From: Hofstenia miamia
Lineage: Eukaryota > Xenacoelomorpha > Acoela
Direction of reading: 5' to 3'
NCBI GenBank assembly: GCA_004352715.1
Contig: SCFE01000037.1
Coordinates: forward strand, 1,012,477 to 1,076,476
Length of the DNA: 64,000 nt
The position numbers and the translations under genes are program-made. Below are positions 35,732 to 47,447 of this stretch, in pieces; positions within the stretch are counted from its first letter, which is position 1, and each line of letters begins with the position of its first letter. Below the pieces are notes generated by a model. The model was not told where the DNA came from and searched no databases. It saw only the letters and a program-made list of their open reading frames with translations.

Positions 35732-35841
35732 TTACTTTGCTTTACTTACCGGCAGTGTACGACCATCCTAACGTTACAATACTGCATGCATAAAATCCAT
35801 TTTTAAAAGTTATTAGTTCATGCATAACGTAGGCTATTTAG

Positions 35842-35944
35842 TAAATGTTTCGAAAAATGGAAGGTAAAGACAACTCAGGAAATAGATGAACGACGAAAAT
35901 ATTTAATTGCCTGTCATCACCATAAGCATTCTATTTTATATCAA
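35842..35944 (+). CDS. SFI1: SFI1-like exon
   Basis: It follows GCTATTTAG and ends CAA|GTAAGC. It reads KCFEKWKVKTTQEIDERRK and then ACHHHKHSILYQ. The Cys-Phe-x-x-Trp core is a standard Sfi1 repeat. Phase 2 in, phase 0 out. The next intron is 43 nt. Confidence 0.8.
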
Positions 35945-35987
35945 GTAAGCTGTTGAATTTTTACCAATGAATTACCGTTGCATTTAG

Positions 35988-36245
35988 GCTTTTAATTGCT
36001 GGTTCAATTTTCATGAAACTATTCAAAATAGAAATTTAGAAATGCACAAGGCGTTTTCTATTGTGAAGCGTCAGTTGAATTTTTCAAAAACTCATCGACT
36101 CTTTCGGAAATGGAATGCACTGGCAAAGGAACGATTACACTGTAAAAGTTTATTGAACAGAGCTGATAGTTTTTATAGACAATCTGTTCTGAACATCTAC
36201 TTTTCATGTTGGCAAAATTATGTTGATATCAAAAGAAGAAAGGCG
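35988..36245 (+). CDS. SFI1: SFI1-like exon
   Basis: A 258-nt exon, 86 codons, phase 0 at both ends, between TGCATTTAG and GCG|GTACGT. It contains AFNCWFNFHETI, THRLFRKWNALAKERL and VLNIYFSCWQNYVDIKRR, three Trp repeats. An ORF beginning at the next acceptor (36470) is also in phase and may be an alternative terminal exon. Confidence 0.85.
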
Positions 36246-36469
36246 GTACGTAAATACGTAAAGTTTAAATTATGTAGTAATAAGTATGTTACTTAATTTA
36301 TAAAAAAACTGCATGGGAGTGGGGTAAAATAAAAATGCCAATTTTGTGCATAGCCACAGACAGAGACTGCAATTGTTGCACTTAATTTCTTACATAAATG
36401 ACGAAATAATTTCATTATCTCGAGGTTCTATGCATGTATTTAGTATTTGTGTTTATTTGCTGCATTTAG

Positions 36470-36949
36470 TTGTTTTCCGGTGTTTTTAAATTAAGACGCT
36501 TTACAATTTCTCTTAACATTTTTTCTTTTTTCTCTGTAACAATCCAAAACGTTTCCTCGTTTTTTGTGTCTAAATTTGTTGGGTTTTACACGCCTTGGGG
36601 AACAGCAACCAGCGAAGATTACATTCAACTGCATTTCAGAAAATATCATGAGATTGAAACCAAAAATGCTATTAAATTTTTAGAAAATTCACCCAAAATA
36701 TCGTTGATCTTACTGAAAGTAGTTTTTTTACTTTTGAAAGCTATGGGCACCTACAGTAATTTACGATATTTTCTTGAGCACTGTTTTTTAATAAACTTCG
36801 CAACGATTTCTGTCTATCAAGATCTCATGGAAATTGTAGATGGTTCTCAATCATGGTGCTATACTGAGTCACAAGAAAATCACAATTTCTCATATAAATT
36901 AATTGTCTTTGTGTGTTATCTCTTTTTCAAGTGTAAGCTTTTGCATTGA
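36470..36949 (+). CDS. 159-codon ORF, unassigned; possible alternative SFI1-like terminal exon
   Basis: Open from the base after TGCATTTAG (acceptor-like) to a stop at 36949. Frame is phase 0, which would join in frame to the exon ending at 36245. It contains TPWGTATSEDYIQLHFRKYH and VYQDLMEIVDGSQSW, no Sfi1 repeat, and no family I recognise. Such a long open frame is unusual for this base composition. It could equally be a fragment of an unknown element. There is no ATG near its 5' end, which favours an exon over a standalone gene. Confidence 0.3.
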   Translation: MFSGVFKLRRFTISLNIFSFFSVTIQNVSSFFVSKFVGFYTPWGTATSEDYIQLHFRKYHEIETKNAIKFLENSPKISLILLKVVFLLLKAMGTYSNLRYFLEHCFLINFATISVYQDLMEIVDGSQSWCYTESQENHNFSYKLIVFVCYLFFKCKLLH

Positions 36950-37299
36950 TGGGTAGTATTTTTCATTTTGGAATCCCAAATTATTTTAGTAAATTGTTGT
37001 AATATCGATCGCTATTGCGATAATAGAAGCAACTTTTGTTAAGCTGTAGCATATTGAAAGTACTCTAGCTTCCATTAGAAAGTAATCTTTAAAAAAACTA
37101 TTGCAATGCATCAGAAACTAGTATTGAGACAGGTCAGTATTTTTATATCAGGTTTATCTGGATTAATCAGGTCAGGTTAGGTTTCAAGTCAAATTTGGGG
37201 AGTCGCAAATCAGGTTCAGGATAAAACAGGATCAGAATTAGGTTCGAAAGCACCCATGTTGTTTGATGAATTTGGTATAATTTTTGTTGCCTAAGATAA

Positions 37300-38402
37300 C
37301 ATTTAAGTATCTAGGTACCTTTTGGGTCCCAATTTAGACTATGTAAATAGAATTGATCAACTAAAATCAACATTCAGTCTTAATTATATTAATCAATATG
37401 AACTAATTAAAGTTGTAGCTGGTCTTGATAGAAATACATGTACTAATAGCAGTGGTATTTCAGTATTTATAATCAAAGAATATATTAAATATTTCTCGGA
37501 ACATCTACTTTTTTGCTTGCAATTTTGCAATACATACATCAACATTTCCTCAAATATTAAAAAAATCTGATATAACGCCAGTACTAAAGAAAGGAGATCC
37601 TACAAATTGTATAAATTACAGACCAATAGCTATCACAAATCCTATATCCAAAATCTTTGAAAAACTCTTATACAAACAAAGAAATAACTATCTAAACGAA
37701 TTAGAGATAATCTGAAATAAACAATTTGGCTTTAGAGAAACATTCGGCACCACAGATGCTTTACTTTCTCTTACAGAAACTACAAGTTATTATTTAAATA
37801 AGGATATAAGTAGTGCTATTACTTTACTAGATCTGAGTAAGGCCTTTGACATCCTTGATTTCAGGATTTTAATTTCAAAATTACGACAATATGGCTTTTC
37901 TAGTGATTCTTGTAAGCTCATGGATAGCTTCTTAAATGGAAGACAACAACGTGTTCGTATCCAAACTACATTTTCTGATTATCTAACAACTCATAAAGGT
38001 GTTCCACAAGGTACGGTCTTGGGACCAATATTATTCAATATATACATAAATGATGTAAACAAATTTATCAAAAATTCTGAAATAATTCAATATGCAGATG
38101 ATATGTGTATAGTAAATCGAAACATCAGTCCAATTATAGCTACACAAAATTTACAGATTAGCATTGAGAATATAAAAAATTATCTTAACCAAAACAAATT
38201 AACAATAAATATTCAAAAAACGCAATTCACAATATTCTCTCCAAATAAATATAAAAAGATTTTCACTGATATCAAATTAGATATTAATGGGGACATACCA
38301 TTTGTAGAAAAATTATTTGTTCTAAGGTACTTTACTACAAAATTCTCAAATGCTTATAAATCGCAGATTTTGCAAACAATTACATTTCTAGACGTTCTGT
38401 AA
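37300..38402 (+). pseudogene. CR1/Jockey-type LINE RT fragment
   Basis: RT blocks in order: SDITPVLKKGDPTN, NYRPIAITNPISKIFEKLL, QFGFRETFGTTDALLSLTET, ITLLDLSKAFDILDFRIL, GVPQGTVLGPILFNIYINDV and IQYADDMCIV. The YADD box is intact, but an in-frame TGA (37712 region) and a frame change near 37565 break the frame. No endonuclease domain precedes it. It is a distant relative of the LINE at 58 kb. It lies sense to the SFI1-like gene in its 12.5-kb intron. Confidence 0.85.
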
Positions 38403-39459
38403 AGAGTTACATCATTACCGGACCTGTTATTTTCACAATTTTATATTGATTATTTTGAAACCAAACCACAGAATTCAATATGTAGTAGGAGTACAGCGAC
38501 TACTTAATTTATAAAGTTATGAGAATTATTTTAAAAACAATCACCTCAATTACAGACTTAATTGGGCAAACATTACCTTCAAAATTTAAGCAATGTAATT
38601 AGATTGTAAGACCAGTGAATAAAAAATTGGTCATACAGTAGCCTGAAAAGAACTAATCAGGCCAATAATTTGGATTTGCACTTTTAAGGTGATTTATGAG
38701 ATCGCTGTTGCCTTTGTTTTTTACTTGCTTTATAACTAAGATAGTCACACGACAATTTTTTGAAAGCTGGTATGTTGTTGTAATGGTATTTTAATTAGGA
38801 AAAATAAACATTTTTTACAATCATATCAAGTAATTTCAGTCAAAAAATTTTAAATCAAGTACACCCTAGCATTGCAGAGTGCAATTTCTATTTTAAATGT
38901 CTTTAGCATGAAAACAAATGTACAAAGAGCCCAATGTAAAATAGGCAAGGATATGTAATATGACCGTAACTTTTTGAAATTTTAGTAATTTATTAGCATA
39001 AAGTGGATCCAAGTTTGATACAAATTATCGTGTGACATGTCACTATTCGTATCAACAGATGAATAAAAGTGGCGAACTAATCGTTTATTTGAAGCGGCAA
39101 TACTAGGCCTAACTTCCACTAATGATTTAATAATGAAGAGGCAATCTTAAAGGAAATTATCTCATTAATAACTTTTAAATTATAAGAATATCTGACAATA
39201 AAAATGTACATGAACTTAAACATAATAACTACATATTTGACCTAATCTAACCATATGCAGCCATTATTAAGGCTGACTAAGAAACAATGTTTCTCATTGG
39301 CAGTAAGCATTATTCTAGCATTTTGTCTAGCATCTATGAGCTCCTTTTGCAATATCAGGCTCATAAATGTGTTCAACCAGAGCTGCATGTTATTCGCATG
39401 ATACGGTATGAGCTTGTTTGGTTTCTGCTACTAACTGCTTCAGCCGCTAAAATAGTCTA
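38403..39459. other. Intronic stretch, no gene seen
   Basis: AT-rich; may include decayed LINE 3' sequence near its left edge, not provable by eye. Confidence 0.4.
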
Positions 39460-40340
39460 AAACTATACCCACTCCCAAGTTTTTATATTATGTAATAGAA
39501 TGAACTGCTACTAGCAATACAAATTGCAAAAAATGATTAGATTTGGCGGGTAATTTAATGCTATTATAAGGCCCGTGGCTTGCATTTGAAATTTAGGGGG
39601 TCATGGGCCCGCAAAGTTCAATAAATTAATCATAGTTTTACTCNAAAAATTATTTTTATATATTTCAGTTATAGACGTTACGAAATATTAGAGTATGAAT
39701 CTCTTCTTCCTCATATTTCAAAGGCCGTTTTCAATTCATATTTAGAAAATGCGATATTACTGTCCTTTTTTAAAATTATCGAAACATTAATCTGCCTGTT
39801 GTAACATTAAATACCCAAACGTTTGCCAACATTTTTTAACACCTTTCTCCAAGCCTATTGAAAAACTTACAAGTTTTGAGGCTTTGACCCATCTATTGGT
39901 AAGTTTGCTTAACTGTCATGGTGAAAATCTGTAAAAAATTATCGTTGTGCATAATTATTCGAAAATAATGACTTTTATCATTGAAAAATTCGATTTTACA
40001 AAATAATTTAAATTTCTGCCATAATAATAATATTAGTAACAAAACACCATGCAGCACAACTAGCGTCAACAAATTTGTTTTCTTTATATATGATATTTAA
40101 AATATTTCACAAAAGTCTAATCCTAAATCTACTACACTTCATTTAATAGAAAATCNAAACTATACCCACTCCCAAGTTTTTATATTATGTAATAGAATGA
40201 ACTGCTACTAGCAATACAAATTGCAAAAAATGATTAGATTTGGCGGGTAATTTAATGCTATTATAAGGCCCGTGGCTTGCATTTGAAATTTAGGGGGTCA
40301 TGGGCCCGCAAAGTTCAATAAATTAATCATAGTTTTACTC
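39460..40340. repeat. 184-bp direct duplication marked by single Ns
   Basis: AAACTATACCCACTCCCAAG...ATAGTTTTACTC at 39460-39643 recurs at 40157-40340 with the same length. Ns at 39644 and 40156 mark the joins. The sequence between (39645-40155) may be inserted or misplaced. Both copies contain the left end of the hAT MITE. Confidence 0.9.
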
Positions 40341-40472
40341 ATATGAAATAGTTTCACTTTTTCATTGTATTTTTAAATAGAATTGCATTAGTATTTTATA
40401 TATTTCAACTAAAATATATTCATTCTAGCTTAGTAAGCCCATGCCCCCGTTCCTCCCCTAGCCACGGCCCTG
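40265..40472. mobile_element. hAT-type MITE, 208 bp
   Basis: The left end is AAGGCCCGTGGCTTGC and the right end is GCCACGGCCCTG (reverse complement CAGGGCCGTGGC). An 8-bp target duplication GCTATTAT flanks it at 40257-40264 and 40473-40480. No ORF. Confidence 0.8.
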
Positions 40473-40480
40473 GCTATTAT

Positions 40481-41100
40481 TGATCAAATATCTTAGCCAA
40501 TTAATTCACTTATTTTTCTTTCGTGTTAAATATTTGACCTGTAAAGGATGTGGACTCAATCCATAGCATAACAAAATTTAATCGCCAGACAATTTGCACG
40601 AAATGCATCATCTGCTTTGTTGTTTTAATTTTTGATACACACCTAATCACTGCAAACTGAACTTTGCATGTTATGGCTGCAAATCTAAAATTGCCATTAA
40701 TGGAATGAGGAAAAATCAATTAATGGTCATTTTAAATTGATAAAATCCATTAATTGTTTTCCGTTAATGACAATTAATTCCCCCATTAATTTTTTAGCAT
40801 CCCTGAGCCCAATATCTCCAACGTGAATGATGAAGATGTCTCACAGCTCATTGTTCTATGGATAAAGCTAAAATTAACTGTTAAGATAATAGTAATAAAG
40901 GTAACACAAACACACGTAACAACTATTTACAGGCTAAATGAACACGTTTTAGTTAAAAAGAAGTAATTAGTAGACATAACACACAATTACATTTAGCTAC
41001 TGACGTCATGATGCATCACTATAGATTTCACAATATAGTCAACAGCTCTATAGACATTCGTAGTGGAAAACAGATCTAAAATATTTTCAAAATCCAATGG
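40481..41100. other. Intronic stretch, no gene seen
   Basis: Nothing recognised; an imperfect TTAATGG/CCATTAA-rich patch lies around 40690-40800. Confidence 0.4.
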
Positions 41101-41199
41101 TTTAGATGGGATTCAGCTTTGGAATTTAAAAATGTGGTGCTTAGGATTTTCGTTACTAATGTGGCATAACCTGCATTTTAGTGTAGTCTCGAAAAATAG

Positions 41200-44030
41200 A
41201 ATTTATCCCTGTTAATAATTCGATACAGAATAATCTTGTGAAGTAGAGTTTTATAGTATGGACAGATGTTAGATGTGCGTACTTTATTGACTTGCGGAAG
41301 AATTTCCTCTGAATTCACTTCTTACAGGCTCGCTGCTTTACTAAGAATGGTTGACATACTTCTATCATTTGAAAAGTAGTTTGACATTTGCTTTACATTT
41401 TTGTGGCAAGAACTTGTCTTCGGATCCAAATCGGTGTTAGATAGGATATTATGCTGCTTTTGCTTCTTGATGTCAATCAGCTAGGGTAGATTCAACTGCA
41501 GCCTTCTGGATTTTATTAAAAATTCTGTGTTCGCATTATTTAGAGATATTCGTAGAGATATGGACAGAACGATTTAAGTTTCCTAGGTATTGACAAATTA
41601 CATAGCATATCTAAGAGATCCCTTTTGTTTGTATTAAGAAGAATAATCATGTTATACAGTTGATGTACAGGATGGGTGTCATTATTGAACATCATTAAGT
41701 TGATCTTATATTCTAGTGGCTTAAGAAAATACTTCCTAGCTAAACCCTACCATGCCTATTGCCACAATACATTAGTTTAGTTGGTCTGCTTATGGGCTTT
41801 GTTTTTCCAAATTGCTTCATTTATTTTAGCTTGCATTAAGTTGCTTATGCAGACGGATGAATAGTAAGTTAGTTTATAAGGCAGCTTCGTCAGTATTGAC
41901 AGCTTTTGTTTTACCGAAAATTGGTTTTTAGTGCAATCAGCTGTCCTATTTTTCCCTTATTAATGCCAGTGTATACATATTTCTGTTTGCCGAATTCGTG
42001 TGGCTCTTGAAACACTTGTGTGAGACCTGTTTCTTTGTTTGCAATAAATCTGATGTCGTCTGCGAAAGCTAAATATTTGTCCTGAACATCTAAATATTTA
42101 AAACCGTCAACTAAAAAGAGTTGTTTATTTTGCGTAATAGAGGCCCAAGCCCAAGATATAGGACACCTTGAATAACAGTTTGCTTTATTGCTATTTCGGT
42201 TGATAAAAAGTGATTAATGAGAATGAAAGATTTGTTACTATAATATAAAGATTTAATAAAGTTTGCTATGTATGGTGGAACACCCATTTTCTGTAAAGTA
42301 TTGACTAAATACTTTATTGATTGAATCATATCCTTTTGGAAATTACGTTTAGTATAGCAAGGTCAAATGTATTAGTTGCAGATGTCAATGATGCACTGAA
42401 GAGAGCTTTTACGATTATTAATGAATCCTGTTTGTGTAGAACCAACATATTTTGCAGCGATGGCACTTAATATGTTATTTAATGTATGCGCAATGATCTT
42501 TATTTTCATGTTCAACAAGGAAACGGGACGCCATGTTTTTCTGTGTTGTGGGATCTCTCCATTTTTCGTATTAATTTGATCACAGCATCAGTAAAGCTGT
42601 TTGGAAATGAGTTGTAAACAGTCATCGAGTCAGTTCATAATTTTAGATATGGTGTTAGAAGATTTTGAAAAAAATTATAAAATGTTGCATTTAACTCGTC
42701 AAATCCAGGGACAGTTTTTTAGTTTGGAAATGGCTTGCGTAATTTTTTTGAACTAATGTGTAGAGACAGATCTTCCTTATCTGTATTTGATAACCGAAAA
42801 TAGTAAGGATTGAAATGACCCACTTTACTAGCTTTTTCCCTAAATATATCTTAGCAAGGGGCATTAAATTGATGTATTATATTCTCAGTTTACTCAGATA
42901 ATACACCGTCGTTCATTTTAACCTGATGGATACAAAGTTTGCTCAAGCACTTGTTTATGTAATTTTGAATTCTTTGAGGCTTACTTCGTTAATATTCGTG
43001 TTTAATATTGTTTATGTATTCAAGTTCTATTTATGCCACCTCTACTTAGATAGTATTGATTTCATCTTCGAGAATTTTCTTAATTTCTTCGTATTCATAC
43101 ATGGCTGGGCATAAAAATTTGTTTTTCTAATTACACTATTTTATAGAATTTGTTATTACTTATAAAACTTTGCAGTGTCGTTAAGAGTCTTTTTACCCTA
43201 ATTTTCATGGCCGTCCTTTTAATTTGGATGTTGTCAATGGTTGCGCCTGCTAAGCAATCTATAATGAAATTTTAGATTTCCTTTGAATATTTCTCAATTA
43301 TCGAGGATCTTATCCTCCAAATCGCTGGCCCATGGTGAATCTTTTCTTGTGCAAAGAATGTTCGTAATGGTTTGTGATCATATATATTAAGATTAATAAC
43401 CTTGGTGTGAACAGGAGTTAGGTCAGTGGATGCAAAGCAATGTTATATTCTAGAAAGTAGGTGTGCTTAGTGTTTCCTAGTATTGTAGCACTGTACATTA
43501 TATTATAGTGGCTTAGCAGATGTTATTGAAAATAGCTATAACTTGTTGCTGTTATGTTTGTTGTCCTGTTACCTATAACATCACTATCTTGTTAGTAGCA
43601 ATTAGAGTCTCCCAAACAAATTATTGATTTTACATGTAGCCTATTTGTTGCTGCTAAAATGAAACTTATTGTGCTTTTATATGTGTTTTTTACGAGGTAG
43701 TGGTTACCAATTAGAGTATTTGATTTTGTAGCCATTAAAATTTGTGCAGTTTCACATTCAGCTTTCAAATACTTATCACTTATTAGAGTCAACAACCCAC
43801 CTTTGATTCCAGATAATTCTGGATGTTTAGTGAAAACTTTCAATTTCTGTTTCTTGGAAACAGATAATGTCTGGCTTAAAATACAGTAATGATTCGATGA
43901 TCTGATAGAACTTTTTCTTATTTGTGATACCATTAATGTTGAAGTTGATTAATTTCAAAGTAGGTGTTCTCATAATGGCAGTGATAGGATTAAGAAATAG
44001 GTTAGTAGACCGAACCAGTACTACTGTCAC
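41200..44030 (-). pseudogene. L1/Tx1-type LINE, second copy, decayed
   Basis: Minus strand from an ATG at about 43973: MRTPTLKLINFNINGITNKK and KPDIICFQETEIES (APE endonuclease start), GGLLTLISDKYL and ICLGDSNCY (endonuclease core, where GDFN would be expected GDSN is read), then RT pieces YLVNTLQKMGVPPYIANFIK, a QG block, and LAFADDIRFIANKETGLTQV with an intact ADD. Many frame changes. The block order and motifs match the copy at 23.8-25.4 kb, so both belong to one broad family. The right-hand flank (44030-44460, minus) has basic and Gln/Asn-rich open pieces that may be ORF1. Confidence 0.8.
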
Positions 44031-44469
44031 TATTGTCTATCACAAGATTTGATGGACTTGCAAAGGGGTTGGTCATTTTTCAGAGGCTCCCCAATGTAGT
44101 GGATTATCTAGACTATTAGATTTTGTTACAGAGGATGTTTGAGCGTGTAGTAAATTCGGAGAAGTAATTTTTGGGTTCAGTTTTTTTGGTTCTGATATTC
44201 AGCTGCCGTAGTGTTATCAGTTTTTGGTTGATGTGTTTCAGGGACGCTTAAGTTCTCTTGCTCTTCAGTGGTGTGGCATTTTGACAATGGTTCAGGGGGT
44301 TGTCAATTATTTATACCATTCAGGTTTTTGTTTAATTCGTTGGCACTTGCAATTCTTACAAACAGTTAATCAGGGCAGTTGGCTGATAACCAAAGACCTC
44401 CTCCTTAAGATCAATCATATTCATCAACGAGCAGCGAACGTTGGTAGGGCTATATATTATATATGACTG

Positions 44470-45700
44470 AATACTAAGAGAACAAAAAATCGATATTTTG
44501 TTGCTCCGACTTCATAATGGGCCGACGTCACGAAGTTGGCCATAGTACTAAAATATTTAAAAATATATGTTCCTTTCCAGAATGCCAATGAAGTTTGGCA
44601 GGGTCCTAGCTAACATTAGCTAAGTACAAAAAAATATTCATTGTATACTCAATTCATATGTTATATGTAAACAAACATTTACAGAACAATTTATTGATCA
44701 TTGGATAAAATTAATAATATATTGATACTCAATAAAATGAATATATCTCAAAAATAATTATAAAATTAATACCACTTTTAATAATTCATTTTCCTAATAT
44801 ATTTTTAGGAAAAAGAAAATTAGCGATATACCATTATTTCTCTAGGGGTGCTGAGGAAACACCCCGGCTGAGATAGGGTTAAATGCGGATTTAGGATTTC
44901 CTTAGATAATACGGCTTAACTCCAGTGCTGTTTAAGAATCCGCTATTGTGTAAAAACGCTAAAATTTCATGTCCAAGATACAATTATGTTTACATGTTAT
45001 GCTACAATACTGCGTAGGCAGCTATTATGTAAAAATCCAATACTGCGTATATTTTTCGTTGTCCCAAATCATAAAATAGGCCCAATTAACCTCCAATATT
45101 GCGTACAATAACTGAAGAACATAGTTTTCAAAATGATTAGAGTGCTAGAAACTTGAAAAAAAAACTTCCTTCAAACCAACTGAGGCTGACAAAAGTCAAC
45201 AAACAGTTACTAAATATTTCAGAAAACAGTAATATTTGTAGTGTAGTTGTAAATTCTTTTTGAAAGTTGTTCTGGCTGTCTTTTCTTGTAAAAAATTACT
45301 TAAACAATGTTATAAATTCCTAAAGAGGAGATACATAATATTAATGCTAATTATAAAACTAACACTAAAATACAAATGTAAATGCTAAATACAAACACTA
45401 ACTTCAATGATACAAATGTTAATGCTAATTATAAAAATACAAATATAAATGGTAAGCATAAAAACTAACTCTAAGAAAACAAACACAGACTAACTCTAGT
45501 AAAACAATATAAATTCTGAATCTAAAAAACAAGTATATTCTACTAAAATCACATTTAGTGCCTCCATGCTTTGTAATATTTTTGTCTTTTAATTGTTCAA
45601 TTGCTTTAGAAAAAAATTAAATTGTATTTTTTGACAGAAACATTGTTGTAATGGGATCCTTTTACTCTTCGACAAGCATCAAGACAGCATCTCGGTATGC
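44470..45700. repeat. AT-rich stretch with a degenerate tandem repeat
   Basis: From about 45337 to 45500 the pattern AATGCTAATTATAAAA / TACAAATGTAAATGCTAA recurs several times imperfectly. The rest shows nothing recognisable. Confidence 0.5.
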
Positions 45701-45711
45701 ATCAGTTTCAC

Positions 45712-46080
45712 TAGAGCTGTACGCCCGTCAAATTTTCGTCGTTGGCGGGATGAGTCCCTAAAAAGTATTGGCGCGGCGTGAAAAAAATAATTTATTTTAT
45801 GATTATCCAATAGATGACCTCGAAGAGTTCCCGTTGAAACGCTAATTTTGTACCGAAAACCTTGAAATAGCAATATCAGTTTTATTCTCAACTTTATCAA
45901 AGCATGGCTTGCAATAATAATGGTTCTCATCCTTAACTCCGTCGTCAAATAAAACACCAAAGTATTTGAACACAGCACTTTTCTTATCTGTGATAAGCTC
46001 AGGCTTGTAGCATTTTTGTACCATGTCAATGCAGATCTGAAACGCGGCGGCGTGGCGTGGCGTGGCGGCGTACAGCTCTA
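45712..46080 (-). mobile_element. hAT mini-element with BED-finger ORF
   Basis: 369 bp. Inverted ends TAGAGCTGTACGCC and GGCGTACAGCTCTA are perfect. Flanks AGTTTCAC (45704-45711) and AGTTTCGC (46081-46088) match at 7 of 8 positions, a hAT-length target duplication. GGCGT units repeat next to the right end. Inside, on the minus strand, lies a short BED-like ORF. Confidence 0.85.
45842..46024 (-). CDS. BED zinc-finger-like ORF inside the hAT mini-element
   Basis: ATG at 46024, 60 codons to the stop at 45842-45844. It reads KSAVFKYFGVLFDDGV then HYYCKPCFDKVENKTD. The W/F-KYFG and Cys-x2-Cys spacing are those of the BED DNA-binding finger at the N-terminus of hAT transposases; the distal His pair is not seen. 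It has no catalytic domain. If translated it could only bind DNA. Confidence 0.6.
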   Translation of the reverse strand: MVQKCYKPELITDKKSAVFKYFGVLFDDGVKDENHYYCKPCFDKVENKTDIAISRFSVQN

Positions 46081-46463
46081 AGTTTCGCAACCGCAATCGT
46101 GCAGTGCCATAAAGTTGTAAAAAATTTAATATTCTTAAATTTCTTCGGAATCATTTTTTGAAAACTGTTATTCATAAAATTGTAATTTATAGCAATTTGC
46201 TTTTTTTAAGCAGGCATGCTTACATTTTCCGTCCATTTATAATATACTGCTGATGGCATTTCAGCAAATATTGGACGAACATGATCGAGATAATGCTTGA
46301 ATAATAAAAATATATTGAAAAGCAAGAACAAATTAGCATTACCATTTCGGCATTCTTTATGTTGACTGATAATAGTGGCTACCCAACTTGGTGAATGTCC
46401 TTTTTCTAATGCTCATTATTCTTTGTGATCGAATGACTTAGCTTTGCTGGTTGCATTATTGAT

Positions 46464-46865
46464 TTAGAATAATTGAAGGTTTACAGGGACTCCTTTTCGA
46501 TGACTACTGACAATATATGCCAAGATCAGTAAAACATAATTGACCTCTGTCAATTCCATTAAAGTTAATGAGCCTTTCGCATATGTCAAGCTCAGATTGG
46601 GTCCTACCTCAATTGGAGACATTTCATTCATCCGGCTGTCCTTGGCAATGTTTGACTGCAAATCACGTCCTTTTTCATATGTATTTTGGAGATTTTCAAT
46701 AAAAACCTGCTTTGCCTGATAGCCCATATTATCTCTTCTAAATAAGAAATTGCTGAAATACTGATGTACAGCATTTAGGCATTTTGTGCTTCGAGGATTC
46801 AACTTTCTGTGGTTGAGTTGCTCGGCATTTCTTAAGCGATTTATGACTACTCTAGAGCTAAACAC
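46464..46865 (-). CDS. ORF with weak similarity to tyrosine-recombinase-like element proteins
   Basis: About 133 open codons on the minus strand; the first in-frame ATG is internal (MGYQAKQVFIENLQ). A segment LTLMELTEVNYVLLILAYIV followed by SSHRKGVPVNLQ resembles the helix plus Arg-containing region of tyrosine recombinases in Crypton/DIRS-like elements. The remaining catalytic residues are not seen downstream. Assignment is tentative; an exon of another gene or chance are alternatives. Confidence 0.3.
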   Translation of the reverse strand: MFSSRVVINRLRNAEQLNHRKLNPRSTKCLNAVHQYFSNFLFRRDNMGYQAKQVFIENLQNTYEKGRDLQSNIAKDSRMNEMSPIEVGPNLSLTYAKGSLTLMELTEVNYVLLILAYIVSSHRKGVPVNLQLF

Positions 46866-47447
46866 TATTATATAAAATCAAAATATGTTATCAGAATTCA
46901 AAAATGAAAATAATTTATACATGTTGCTCAAGCATTCGAGTGTTTTTCAAAAATAAATGGAACTCATATCCATTATATTTACATTAGCTAACCATGACAT
47001 GAAGACTCACAAAACTTAACACTTGTTCTATAATTATTATCTTTGCTGCTGTGAAACGCCAAGTATAGTTTGGGGCAATTTCAACCCATAACATCTTTTA
47101 ACTAGTAATGTAAAATCATGAACTCTACATAAATATAAATATAAAATAAATGTTAAAGTTGACTTTTCATCACTCACTATAAAAACTAATACAAAAGTTA
47201 AGTAAAGATTTCAAATACATTAAGTAGATGTTAATTAAATCATCTATATGTACACTTCTTAAATACTTGATAGCAACCATCAAATCAATCTTAATTAAAT
47301 TCTTTACATGTAAGTATGCACTTAATAACAGCTTCTACACTCATCCCAACCCGCATTTAAAATTTTAAGCATCAACAAAATACATTTCTTACACACAAAA
47401 ACGCGCAAATGTAAACAAGAGCACTTTGTAGGTTTTGGTAATAACCA
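46866..47447. other. Intronic stretch, no gene seen
   Basis: AT-rich; nothing recognised. Confidence 0.4.
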
